DNA of 64,000 nt from NCBI GenBank assembly GCA_034359265.1, contig CP136898.1, positions 1,614,501-1,678,500 of the forward strand, given 5' to 3'. This stretch comes from Canna indica. Lineage: Eukaryota > Streptophyta > Magnoliopsida > Zingiberales > Cannaceae. Below the pieces are notes generated by a model, which worked only from the letters and a program-made list of their open reading frames with translations, did no database searches and was not told the DNA's origin. Positions 11,030 through 23,106 of the stretch are shown here, piece by piece. The position numbers and the translations under genes are program-made. Position 1 is the first letter of the stretch, and the number at the start of each line of letters is the position of its first letter.

Positions 11030-12259
11030 ATGGCGAGTTGTGTTGAAGATAGTAGTAGTATTCCCACCGTGGAGGAGCTGGAAGCCCTCGGCGATGTGTG
11101 GAACCAGACCTTCAGCTTCGTCACCTCCATGTCCCTCAAATGCGCCGTGGAGCTCGGCATCCCCGACGCCATCCACGGCAACGGTGGCTCCATCACTCTC
11201 CCCCATCTCGCCACCGCCCTCTCGATCGCACCCGCCAAGCTCTCCGCCCTCCGTTGCCTCATGCGCCTCCTCGTCCACAACGGCTGCTTTGCCAAGCAGG
11301 CCAAAAGCAGCGCCGCCGACGAGGACGACGTCTACGTCCTCACGCCCATGTCCAAGCTCCTCGTGAACTCAAAGCACACAGGGATGCCGAATTTTGTGAT
11401 GCTGGAGCTGCACCCGCTCTTGATCGAGATGTGGCTTTCGATGGGCTCGTGGTTCCACGGGACCGCGCCCACGGTGTTCGAAGCGACCGTAGGGAAGGGA
11501 ATCTTCGATATGCTGCCGGAGCACCCGGAGTTCTCCGCCATGTTCAACGCGGCGGTGGAGCGGGACTCGCGGCTGGTGGGGGAGGTCCTGGTGAAGAAGC
11601 ACCGGGAGGTGTTCGACGGAATGGATTCGCTGGTGGAAGTCACGGGGCGCATGCACGGGCACGGCGCCATGACGGCCATCATCGCCGAGGCCTTCCCGCA
11701 CATGAAATGCTCGATTCTGGACCTGCCCCACTTCGTCGACGTGGCTGCCGCCAACTGCAAAACGCCGCCCAACTTGGATTTTGTTGCGGGCGACATGTTC
11801 GACCATATACCATCGGCCGACCTTCTTCTGCTCAAGGTCGGTCAATCAATTGCATAACTTAATTAACAAGATCTGATATATATATATATATATGTGCAAA
11901 TTAACTAATGAATCAATCATATATATATATATATACTGCAGTGGGTGCTGATGACATGGAACGACGAGGACTGCGTGAAGATATTGAAGCGTTGCAGGGA
12001 GGCAATCGAGGCATCCAAGGACAAGGGAGGAAAAGTGCTCATCGTCGACATGGTTCTCAAAGATTCAGAGAGGTACGATAAGTCGACGGAAACGCAGTTG
12101 TTCTTCGACACGCTGATGATGGTGGTGAGAGGAGCAAAGCAACGGGAAGAGCACGAATGGGGGAAACTCTTCACTGAAGCTGGCTTCTCTAACTACAAGA
12201 TCACTCCTTTCGGATTGCGGTCGTTGATCGAGGTCTACCCTAGCTTGAATATATCTTGA
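11030..12259 (+). CDS. OMT2: class-II plant O-methyltransferase-like protein
   Basis: Exon 1 is 11030-11836 and exon 2 is 11942-12259; the phase-0 intron is 105 bp and almost identical to that of OMT1. The product is 374 residues. Compared with OMT1 it has one extra Ala in the acidic loop near residue 95 (SSAADEDD), Val5 and Asp7 in place of Gly and Lys, and the usual EHPEF at about 164-168. It shares the altered SAM loop VEVTGRMHGHG and the Met in place of the catalytic His (KWVLMTW). DLPHF and GDMF are kept. The C terminus is longer: an AGCT insertion relative to OMT1, right after the codon for the last Pro, replaces the stop, so the protein ends EVYPSLNIS. Role inferred as SAM-dependent methylation of a phenolic or related small molecule; substrate unknown. 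Confidence 0.93.
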
Positions 12260-13340
12260 TCCCTGATGTCACCAGATTATATATATATATATATGCAGTA
12301 TGCATGGAATCGATCGTACGATATATTGTTGTGTGTAATGTTGGTCGTGTGTTCCAGACTTCCAGTACTTGAAAGCGCGCAGTATGCATGCATCTGTCTA
12401 CATATATGTATGTGAGCCATAAATAAGCAGGTATTTGCATGTGAATATATATAATCAGTTGCATATTTAATTTATTTTCTCTTTTGTTTTATGAGATGGT
12501 CCAAATTTTACTTCTCTATCACACTTGCAAAATTAACATTGTTATCTTCCATTTGAATATTGTGTCTTCAAAGCCTGTCCTCTCGAGCACGATCGAGCCA
12601 CATGTGCTCTTCCATTTTCATATTTTGATATATGGAAATATTGCGTTTATTGACACCATGTTCCTTTTGTGGATATTTGTCTATACGGTTCTTTTTGTGA
12701 TTTGCAATTCCAAACCATCTTTTATTCAACTTCTATGGGCAGAAAATTTATGAACAAATGAATATAAGCTTTAAGCGATCGAATATGAATAGAAAGAAAA
12801 TAGAAATACGTGTGCTCTTCCAAACCATCTTTTATTCTTCCAAGAAGGTGTCTCCTTGTATAACATTAAATCATTCATTCATGCACCATTTTGATTAAGG
12901 TACGTAACAAGGCTTATTTTACTAGGTTCACGTACATCCCAATTAGTGGAGGAATTTCAAAGCCACATGAGAGCATCCAAATTCTCCAAAAAGGAAGGGG
13001 TGCCAAGGAAGTTACAAAGCTTAATCATTCTATTTTCGCATATAGTTACCCGCCAAGCAATACTCCACGGTTTTCAATGCATTATTTGTGGTCATTGCAT
13101 TTATATCGGTCTAAGAACTTATAAACCATTATTTGTGGTCGCTAGAAGATGCATTAGAGTTTTCAATGTCCACATCACTCTTTAATTAAAGGATATGGAT
13201 GTTTCATCCAATTTCTGAATCCAAATTGTACGTTTTTAAAATCATTATATATAATATATAACATTTATATTTGTGGTGACTTATACATCATTATTTGTAG
13301 CCACAAGATATTGTCCTAAGGTTTTCAATGTCTGTGCCGC
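12260..13340. repeat. OMT2 3' flank, first part
   Basis: It parallels 6552-7542 after OMT1, with a private piece around 12735-12830. It is interrupted at about 13341 by CACTA element TE1. No gene is seen. Confidence 0.75.
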
Positions 13341-13404
13341 ATTTATTCAAATGGACGATTTTTGGATCGGGAGACTGTCACTCTGCATCTATATAGCCAA
13401 GGAT

Positions 13405-16400
13405 TTGCACCAAGATATTTTCTATGGACTTGTCACGGGGAGTCACGCGAAGTCGGGACGTAGAGCAATCCTGTCGTTCAGACATATGGTGAATCTTCCT
13501 CTGCTGGTGCTTCTTCATCCAGTCAATGTAATCCCTATAGAACTATGATACTTGATAGTCTTGGGGGTCAATTCCTCCTGAATGATAATGTTGATCGGCC
13601 AGTTCTTCAGACATCAGTCCCACTAGATACTACAGATGTTGAAAGCTGCCGATGAACCTTTGTATGAGAATTGTCCTAAATACACTAGGTTTTCAGCAAT
13701 GACACAGCTCTTAAACATCAAGGCCGATTGTAATATCAGCGGAGTTGCGTATGATCGGATTGCTGGATTGATTAATGGAATGCTGCCTACTGATAACAAG
13801 TTTTAGCCTACTTTTTATAAGACTAAAAAGCTAATGAGAAAATTGGGGTTTGGGTACGAAAAAATACACGCGTGCCAAAATAACTGCATTTTATATTATA
13901 AAGAAAATGTGCAGTTGGATAAATGCCCTGTATGTCAACACCCTCGTTACAAGGAGAAGAAATCGGTCCGACAGAAAAATATCCCGTTTAAGGTGCTTCG
14001 ATATTTTCCACTAACACCGAGGCTTCAAAGATTATTCATGTCGGAAAAGACAGCCCCCTATATGAGTTGGCATGCAAGAAGTCGTGATGATACAGTAATG
14101 ACTCATCCATCTGACAGTGAAGCATGGAAACATTTGGATACATGTTATCCTTCATTTGCTAGGGATACTAGAAATATCAGATTGGGATTGTGCACAGATG
14201 GTTTTAATCCGTTTGGACATTCTGCAACTCCTTATTCAGTTTGGCCCGTGCTGCTGACAGTTTATAATTTGCCACCGTCAATGTGCATGAAAGATGAATT
14301 TATTTATCTTTCGATGATTATTCCGGGTCCTAAGGGTCCGCGAAAAGAAATTGACATATTTCTCAGACCCTTGATAGATGAATTGAAAACATTGTAGACT
14401 GAGGGAGCTGTCACTTATGATTGTCATCGGAAGCAAAACTTTAATTCAAAGGCCGCGGTCTTGTGGACAATCAATGATTTCCTCGCGTACGGCATGTTGT
14501 CGGGTTGGAGCACTCACGGCCGACTCTCTTGTCTGTATTGTATGGAACACTCTAAATCAATCAGTCTTCAGAACGGACGAAAAATCTCATTCTTTCATTG
14601 TCATCGTCGATTCCTACCGGTTAATCATCAGTATCGAAGGAATCGTAATAAATTTACTAAGGGCAGAGTCGAAAGAGATGGGCCACCACCGATGTTGTCT
14701 GGTGAACAAATGTTAGCACGTGTTTCAGCACTTCCAGATATAGTATTTGGTCGCAATGAAAGAGTGTCAGGTTTTGGCCAAACACACAACTGGGTGAAAA
14801 AAAGTATCTTTTGGGAATTGCCCTATTGGAGTTCATTATTGATTCGACATAATTTAGATGTCATGCACATTGAAAAAAATCTGTTTGATAATATTTTCAA
14901 CACTTTGATGGATATTTCTGAAAAAACTAAAGATAATGTCAAAGCCCGACATGATCTGAAAATACTTTGTAAAAGACCAGAGTTGGAGTTACAAGAGGTC
15001 AACAGACGATATCTGAAACCGAAGGCCCTATATGTGTTAAATAAACAACAGATCAAAGATGTTTGTCAATGGGTAAAAGAACTCAGATTACCCGATGGAT
15101 ATGCTTCAAACTTATCTCGATGTGTGAACGTCGATGATTGCAAAATATCAGGGATGAAGAGCCATGATTGTCATGTATTCATGCAGAGATTACTTCCGAT
15201 CGCATTTCGAGATCTTCTACCTGATAATATTTGGGGTCCGTTGACTGAATTAAGTATGTTTTTTAGAAGCATATGTGCAAATGTCCTTCGAGTCGAAGAT
15301 ATGTCTACACTTGAAAATAATATTGTTGAAATCATATGCAAGCTGGAGCAGTTTTTCCCTCCTGCATTTTTTGACTCGATGGAGCATCTACCGATACACT
15401 TGGCATACGAGGCACGAGTTGGTGGCCCCGTTCAATATCGTTGGATGTACTTATTTGAAAGATACATGAATCGTCTGAAGAAAAAAGTAAAGAACACCGC
15501 AGTTGTTGAAGGATCAATATCTGAATCGTATATCATCCAAGAAATTTCAACATTCTGCTCATTTTACTTTGAATCGACGGTACAGACAAGATTTGATCGT
15601 ATTCCACGTATCGACGACGGGGGTGTTCGACATTCAGATGGACGTTTAAATATATTTTGTCACTCTGGTCGTGCTTTTGGTTCTCGTCCATCTCGACACT
15701 TAAGCGATGAAGAGTATCATTTGACACATTTGTATGTATTACTCAATTGTCCAGAGATTGAACAATTCATTGAAATATTTGACATTGAGATGGTGCAAAA
15801 ATACTCTATTCACAATGATCAAGAATTGGAGAGATTACGGAATCGTGATTTCGCTACTTGGATTCAGACTTACAGCAAAGATCACAGAGCTGAAATAGAT
15901 GAAAGAATATTTGAGTTTGTTAGTGGACCGTCGCGACTTGTGTCGTGCTATAGCGGATATTTTGTTAACGGGTATAAATTTCACACGGTTGAATATTCAT
16001 TTACAAAGAAGACGATGAATGCTGGGGTATGCGTGAAAGGGACAACCTATGTTGAATGTGATATGGATTTTTATGGACTGGTGGAAGAAGTGATAGAGTT
16101 GCACTACTTCGGCTTGAAATCAGTGATCCTATTTAGATGTCATTGGTTCGATACAACAGAAAGGGGCATGAAAGTTCATCCAAAATACAAACTTGTTGAG
16201 GTTAATTACAAATCGAAATTGGCAGCAAATGAGCCTTTTATATTGGCATCACAAGCCGAACAAGTATGTTACGCGAAGTATCCGGCTCGAAATAAAGATA
16301 GAGCAGATTGGCGTGTAGTCTGTAAGACAAAAGGTAGAGGAAAAATTGATCAGATAATAGGAGAAAATGATCCTCCTGGTTTCTATCAAGAAGATGATCT

Positions 16401-16587
16401 TCCTGCTGTGGATCGTATTATTCCAATACTCGAGGATGCAGACACAACGTCAATTCAATTAGAAGTTGAATATGCTGATGATGACGATCATGAAATTGAG
16501 GAAGCTGGAGATGAAGAAGATGAAGAAGAGGAAGAAGAGGAAGAAGAAGAAGAATTCGAAGACTATTATTCAGATGATGAGGAATAA
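13405..16587 (+). pseudogene. TNPD-like CACTA transposase with in-frame stops
   Basis: From 13636 to 16587 one frame runs continuously except for two amber codons, at 13804-13806 and 14395-14397. Order of parts: remnant of the N-terminal transposase-associated domain (CHGE near 13430), MLKAADEPLYENCPKYTRFS at 13636, CQNNCILYY and CPVCQHPRY cysteines, then the Transposase_21 core with LGLCTDGFNPFG, WPVLLTVYNLP and IPGPKGPRKEID. Next come HNLDVMHIEKNLFDNI, the DUF4218-like region (PIHLAYEARVGGPVQYRWMY), the DUF4216-like region, and an acidic Glu tail that includes a GAA-type repeat. The family cuts and joins transposon DNA in the nucleus. N-terminal truncation plus the stops make this copy inactive unless the stops are spliced out or read through. 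Confidence 0.9.
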
Positions 16588-16664
16588 TTGTAAAGTATAT
16601 ATATTTTATTAAATATATCTCTACTATTTATACAATAATCTGATTATATGTCTGTTCGACAGAT

Positions 16665-18113
16665 ATGTCTGGTCATGGTTATCGACGCAGGAGAGCTTCG
16701 GAGTCTCCGATCGGTGAGACTCCAGCACTTACTCATGCTGCTGATCCTCCTGTTGCTGATCCTCATGAGGATGATACTGCCGAGGCTAGTACATCCAGAC
16801 GCAGGCGGCCACGCGGGCCGAACAGGTGGCAGCCTCCACCAGCCACAGAGTCACGTAGATTGATTAGCGTGATTGGGGAGCGGTAATATATCATGAATTA
16901 TGAATCATTACAAATTCATTATATCATAATATAATATTAAATTTTATTTTTGTTGTGCAGGTTCGAACAAGAAGAAGTGCCGAGGAGCATTTCTTCTACT
17001 ATTCGACGATACATGCACGGGGCATGGCCTACGTGGTCTCACGTGCCTAGCGAGCACGTCGACATGTTATGGCGCGAGTTTGAGGCACGTATTTTTTTTT
17101 TTTTTTACATGCATGATGATATATTAATATTGGTACTGATATTATTATTTTGCAGGCTCGCTATACATGGGCCGAGGACCAGAGGCCCTTCATTTACGCT
17201 GCCTGGGAGGCTATTTCCCGGGCAAGGTACAACGGGCAGCTGGGGCAGGCTCGGTCCCAAGCGATGGCCCGAGTTGGGACCACTAACATCGCGGAGACTC
17301 GGGGATACGGCCCCGGTTGGATTACTCCGGATATATGGGACCAGCTCGTGGGGATATGGTCGACGGATCGATGGCAGGAGGTTTCTCGGAATGCGGCTAG
17401 AAATCGCATGTCGGGGGGAGCAGCGCGTCACACCGGCGGCTCTGTTGCATTTGCAGTGCACGCGAACCGTATGGTAAGTATATCTTTTAATTATATATTT
17501 TATTTGTTACTATGTGTACTAATTAATGTATTTGTTTTGTAAATGTAGACGACGGTGTCGGATGACGGGAGTGTCCAGCGACCCTCCCCGATGGCGGTGT
17601 TCGAGCGGACTCACCGTCGAGCACATGGGACGGGGGAGTACATCGACAACCGCACTGCATACATTATGGTAATTATATATTTGTTTAAATTATTCATTAT
17701 ATATTTATAATTTAAGTTTTATGATAAATATTAAACAAAAAATCAAACTCGAGTAGGAGACCTACACCGAGACGGTGGTGCAGCGCGGGGGTACCCCCGA
17801 GGACTTTGACGCAGCATCGTGGGTCGAGGCCGCAAGTGGCTGGGACCATGGTCGCGTATATGGCTTCGCAGATAGTGGTCATGCGCGAGTCGTACTATGG
17901 CCACTTGGGGCACCGACCCCTCCGGTCGCTAGTGAGCGGCCGTCCACCTCTAGATCCAGTTATGATCATAGTAGCAGAATAAGGACTCTAGAGGAGACGG
18001 TCGCGCGTCAGACTCAGATGATGGAGGAGATGCATGCTATGCTACGCAACATGTCAGGTCATCCCGAAGCAGGCATCTCTTCGGCATCATCTAATCCATC
18101 GTCCTCGAGTTAG
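16665..18113 (+). CDS. Second CACTA gene, Transposase_24 (Ptta/En/Spm) family
   Basis: Five exons fit without a stop: 16665-16882, 16961-17084, 17156-17473, 17549-17668 and 17757-18113, giving about 378 residues. The second intron would use a GC donor (GAG|GCACGT) with a normal AG acceptor; the others are GT-AG. The N-terminal part is basic and Ser/Arg-rich (RRRRASESP, SRRRRPRGPNRW). The middle holds the family pattern EHVDMLWREFEA, RYTWAEDQRPF, ARYNG and the conserved NRM junction. The C-terminal part has TEDFDAASW-like and TLEETVARQTQMMEEMHAML, a short coiled coil suited to dimerisation. In En/Spm the equivalent protein binds subterminal repeats and helps excision. It looks intact although the neighbouring transposase is broken. 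Start chosen at MSGHGYRRRR; an earlier start in this frame is not excluded. Confidence 0.75.
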
Positions 18114-18448
18114 TCCACGCCGGTGTACACTCAAGCACTCCAGACCCCGCCATATATATGATCCAGACCATCCTCCATCGTGATCGTGAGATTTTTTATT
18201 TGGATATTGAACTTGTTAGTGAGATATTGAACTTGTTTAACTTATTTTGTTTGGATATTGATACTTCAATTTTGCATTTGAATTGTTTTTATACTATCAT
18301 GGATAATTATCAATATAAATATAATTGTTTTGATGTATATCTTGGTGTGTTTGTGATGTGTGAATGAATGTGTGTATGAGGGTATGGGTGTGTGAGTTAT
18401 GTATCAGATAATGTATCAATGAAAATTTGAAATTTTCAAATTTTCTGT

Positions 18449-18836
18449 TCCCAGGTATACGTCATCAGCAACGGCTTTCCCACGGTCGTCCGTGGGAACG
18501 CCGTTGCTAAAAGTGTATCGAAAGCCGTTGCTGATGACCTACAGCAACGGCTTAGCGACGGGGTTTTACTAACGGCGTTGCTACGAACTCAACGGCCGTT
18601 GCTATTAATGTTATCAGCAACGGCTCCGGGTTTGTGGCAAAACCGTTGCTGATAATATTTTTAGCGACGGCCCGAGCGGCCGTTGCTGATAATGTTTTGA
18701 GCGACGGCCCGAGCGGCCGTTGCTGATCCGTTGCTAAGTTATCAGCAACGCGACTTTCTGTCACGGCTCTATTGCAACGGCACGGCCGTTGCTGATTCTC
18801 TTCAGCAACGGCTCAGCAACGGCCTTTGCTGATGAC
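18449..18836. repeat. Subterminal repeat block of TE1 (AGCAACGGC units)
   Basis: The motif AGCAACGGC or its reverse complement GCCGTTGCT occurs about twenty times in under 400 bp, often as nearby inverted pairs such as CAGCAACGGC followed by GCCGTTGCTGAT. Such arrays are the usual binding sites of TNPA-type proteins at CACTA ends. The block ends abruptly before GACCATTTTTC with no TAGTG terminus. Confidence 0.88.
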
Positions 18837-18845
18837 CATTTTTCA

Positions 18846-20509
18846 ATTTTTGAACCCAAAAATGTACCTTTTAAAGTCAATATAGGCTGCTAATTAATTT
18901 TGGATTGCCTGATTTTTCATTAATGATTATATTTGGTTTGATTTATTGTGATATTTAAATTTGGATATGTTTTCATTTATTTTAAGTTTCAATAATCTTT
19001 TTACAGGGTTAAAAGGGAGAGAATTCTATCCCGTTAAAGTTTCAGAATTTTAATTATTTTAATTAATTTATTATTTTTAAATTATTGTTTCATTTGATTT
19101 ATATTTAGAAAGCTTCCAAATGATAACGATGTCCAAATTTTGGATGCATAAATTCAACTGAGTTTGCTACATCGTTTAATATAACAATTTATCATATAAT
19201 TGACACAAATAAATGGATTGGATATAATTGAAATAAATTTATTAATTTAAAATATATTAAACAAATAATTCGAATAAAAACTAATTAAGCTAGTTAATCA
19301 CGGTTGGACTCAACCAACTTGTTTGATAAAAACAAATTGACATATCCCAATTAGTTTTTCTAATATCACTCAATACCCTATATATGATATATAAGGTTGA
19401 TATATCGCTTAATCAGCATGCATTGCCGGGCATAAAGCTACTAAGCTAGCATTTATATATCTCATGAAGATCATCACGTAACTTAATTATTCATATATTA
19501 TAGAAGTGCTTTATGCTCATCATAATACTAGTCTTTTTCTTTTAATCAATTTACATATTTACATGTAGTCTGAGCACGATTAGATTTGCAATTTGATGAT
19601 AACATACCTGGTGAAGAAAAACTTGGCATCGTTATGGACATTTTTACGTTTTATGATCTAATTAAGCTTTGTAATTTCAAATTAGGTTGGACTAAAAGTT
19701 GTTAGAGAATTTGGAATAATTTTATAAGGGATTCACAAAATTTAAATTCAGTGAGAAAAACGAAAAATTAAATCTGATAATAATAATGTAGAAAAATAAA
19801 AGACACAAGGGGATTAACGTGATTCAGACTCGGCGGGATACATGCTGATCCTACGTACACGGGGAGAAGATGAGGCTACTTTATTAAATTCAGGAAAGAA
19901 TTTTTACAATAAAAGTGTAATAATCTAAATTCCATTCAGAATATAATAAATTATCTTAAATTAATTGAACTTAAAATTGAGACCGAGTAGATGCACTGTC
20001 TTTGTAAGATTTGCTTTAAAACTATACTCACGTTGTTGTATGTTGTAAACTGAGAAGAGACACTCCTTAGGAAAAAGATCGTAGTGGCACTTTTAATTTT
20101 CTGAATATCTGAAATTATCATATGGAGGAATTTTCTCTTGGTGTGAGGTGAACTTAGAATTCAATATTCGGCCTCCTTTTATAGTAAAAAGAGCCGACCT
20201 TGTATTCCGTGAGAATGATGTCTGTTAGCAATTTATTCGGCAGCTTGGCAGTAGCTGATTGGGTTACAAAACAAGATTTAATTTGATACGTTGATTGAAT
20301 TATACACTGCGGTGGAATTCTTCAATTTGATAACTTTTCAAATTGCGTGGGAATTGCTTAAAAGAAATCTTCAATTTGATCGTCTTTTGCTCCGAAATCT
20401 GTGCAGCAACAACGTTGGCACCATGTGTGCTACACATGGTGCCATAGGCAGCCGATGGAGGGCTCGGCCCACTCGCCTGGCCCGCTTAGGCCGGGCCGGG
20501 CTGAGTCCC
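18846..20509. repeat. OMT2 3' flank, second part
   Basis: It continues the unit after TE1 and parallels 7592-9293, including the LTR-like block (19700-20430) and the GGCCCGCTTAGGCCGGGCCG stretch. It ends at the CACTA terminus of TE2. No gene is seen. Confidence 0.8.
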
Positions 20510-20880
20510 CACTACATCAAATCATTTGAATTTTGACGGCAAATTATAAATAAATTTTGACGTCGGAGGAAGTAAATATTTGAATATTGACGACAGTAAA
20601 TTCGTCGAAAACGCGTGTCAAATAACCTCCGCTAAAATTTAAATATTGATGTCTATGCAGGCGTCAATATTTAAAATTCGACGCCTTCTACAGTCAAAAA
20701 AGAGGCGTCAATATTTAAATTTCGACGACGTGTACGGTCGAAACGAGACGTCAATATTTAAAATTTCTATTGACGGAGGAAGGTATATTGACGCCAACAT
20801 ATTGACGCCTTTGACGTCAATACACTGGCGTCAATATGCTTAGCATATTGACGTCTCCACAGACGTCAATATGGTGTTTT
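20510..20880. repeat. Left subterminal repeats of TE2
   Basis: The motif GGCGTCAATATTTAAA and its inverse AATATTGACGCC or ATTGACGTC recur more than ten times in mixed orientation. The family differs from the AGCAACGGC array of TE1, so TE1 and TE2 are different CACTA families. Confidence 0.85.
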
Positions 20881-21100
20881 TTTGTTTTTTTAAATAAAAT
20901 TTCGTGAACCGTGTAATTAATATACTCGTAATAAATAATTAATATATTAATTAGCTAATTAATTTAAAATTAATCAAATTACATCTGACCCATTTATCAA
21001 ATTATGCATCAAAATTAATAATTTCATTTAATTAGAACAGTAATACAAAATTTGATTAAAATAATAATTCGTAATTTTATTTACAAATAAAATTAAATAA

Positions 21101-23025
21101 TCTAATCTTCATCGTCCATTTCCTCCTGCTCCTCCTCGTCTTCTTGTTCTTCCTCATCGTCTTCTCTATACGGATCAACATCTCTATCTATACATTTATA
21201 TCAATTATAAGCATATAAATTTAAATATTACTAATTAAAATATTCAGTATGATAATATATAAATTACTTATAGTTTAGAAATGGATCTTTACTTGTACCT
21301 TCTCCGAGATTAGCCGGCGGTATTTCATGAGGAAGACTTTCAGGAACATACAATCGACCATGTTAGAAAAACATATTTAATTAATTACAATGCTAAAAAT
21401 ATCAACTACAAATAAATTAAATAAATACATACATAATCAATTGGCGAGGAAAACATATTAGCTTGATTAATAATTGGATTTAGCCCTTGTGACGATGAAT
21501 TATCAAATTGATGTTGAAACCACATCTGCTCCATTCTGTTGAGTCTTTGTTGAACCTCCCTCATCTCAGCATCATGTTTTTGCTGCATTTCTTTCATTGC
21601 AGCCTCTTGTTGTCGTCGAAGCTCGTCATATGTTGCATCGTGGGAAGATGCAACAAAAGATTGTCGATGATGTTCATAAAATTGACTTAGTGTGACTCCA
21701 ATCCCTTGTAGGCGAACTCGAGAATGATGTTCGGGACTAGATATTTCCCGATATACTTGGTTCTCGAGTTGAACTCGCTCTGTTGTTGGATTAGTCTCAA
21801 GTCGTTCATTAAGTGTTCGTTCGGCGGTGGCCTACATTTCAAATAATAGATTATAAATTTAAAAAATATTAATTTAATTCATTCGTAGATGTGTTATACC
21901 ATAAATTGAGCTGCTTCTTCGCGTACATATCCTCGTCCACTTCTACGAAGATGTGTTGTTCTATACACTTCAAGCTCACTGGGCTCTCTATCATGTGCAC
22001 GCCGCTTCACACAATATAAATAAAAATTAATTATTTAAAAGATATTAAAAATAAAAACAAATAAATTATAAATTATTTACTAAACTACTTACAAAATCAG
22101 TACGTCTTTGAATGTAAAGGGTCACACCGCTAGTATGTATGCAATCTTGAGTTGCACTTCTTGCCCTTCGACCCCGTTCAGATGCAGCCTGTCATATTTA
22201 ATTATAATTATAAAACAAATATTGCAAGTATCAAAATATAAATTCTTACCTGACTAGCCGAAGAATGCCAATAGTCGACCATTCTTATCCGTGATTCTCT
22301 ACTAACATTTCGTGGTCGACGTGTAAGATTTTCCTCTTTTGACTCTTCAATTTTAAAATATTTTTTTTAATATAAGTTTATAATTTTTAAATTTTCTGTC
22401 GAAGGCTGCCATAGTAGTGCGAAAAATACGATCCCTGTTCTCAGTAGGGATCAAAAAATATCTCTGCATTTATAAATGATATTAGTTTGACCCCAAAATA
22501 TATATTTAATATATAGTTTCACACAACTAAATAATGCAATCTAACATAAATTCATATAAATTCATAACATACCAATAATTGCTCCCATAATCTATTCTTA
22601 TATATGGAAGAAATTTGATTCCAAGGGTCAGTCGTCAATGGTAAGAATGTAGAATCACGCACTAGTAACCCCATAAAACGTGAGTATAATCTGTGGCCGC
22701 CATCATGACTTTGACCTCAATCAAAAAAATTGACCATAATTAACTGGTCGGGATTAAGTGTATACACAGAAGAAGCTATAAAATATGAAGACCCTTCATG
22801 TTGCATTTGTGTTGTAGTGTCTATTTTTAAATTACATCAGAAAACATTAATATAAATTTGATTAAATAAATAATGTTCACATGTATGATAACATAAAAAC
22901 TAACTCCAAATATAGAAAGGTCTATGGATTCGTCCTTGTGACGACCCAGGACGATCACTCTCGGGACTAAGCTCACCCTCCTCGCGGGTCTCAGCATCTG
23001 AATCTATTATTCTTGATCTTGACAT
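21101..23025 (-). pseudogene. TE2 second gene (Transposase_24-like), multi-exon, integrity uncertain
   Basis: On the minus strand the gene would start at 23023-23025 (MSRSRIIDSDAETREEGE). Exonic pieces follow: around 22620-22720 (DPWNQISSIYKNRLWEQLL), 22400-22460 (FLIPTENRDRIF), 22195-22335 (RRPRNVSRESRI and SASQAASERGRRAR), 21900-22010 (REPSELEVYRTTHLR then YVREEAAQFM), 21430-21830 (long coiled coil with MKEMQQKHDAEMREVQQRLN) and finally an acidic end near 21110 (EEEQEDEEEQEEMDDED). The order and the VYRTTH...EEA pattern match the TNPA-type plant family. I could not verify every splice site, and a stop follows the first exon piece, so I do not claim an intact protein. Confidence 0.65.
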
Positions 23026-23106
23026 CCTATATAATAACATAATATTATATATTGATAAATACATAGAGATTAACAAATTATATAAATAATATTGATAAAT
23101 AATAAG

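Larger units (their letters stand above)
13341..18845 (+). mobile_element. CACTA (En/Spm) transposon TE1 inserted in the OMT2 flank
   Basis: Comparison with the uninterrupted flank at 7530-7600 places the insertion between GTTTTCAATGTC and TTTTTGAACCC; about 50 bp of the target are missing. The element holds a TNPD-like transposase (13405-16587), a five-exon second gene (16665-18113) and a dense block of AGCAACGGC subterminal repeats (18449-18836). The transposase lacks its extreme N terminus and no CACTA or TAGTG terminus is visible at either edge, so both ends look truncated. Confidence 0.88.
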
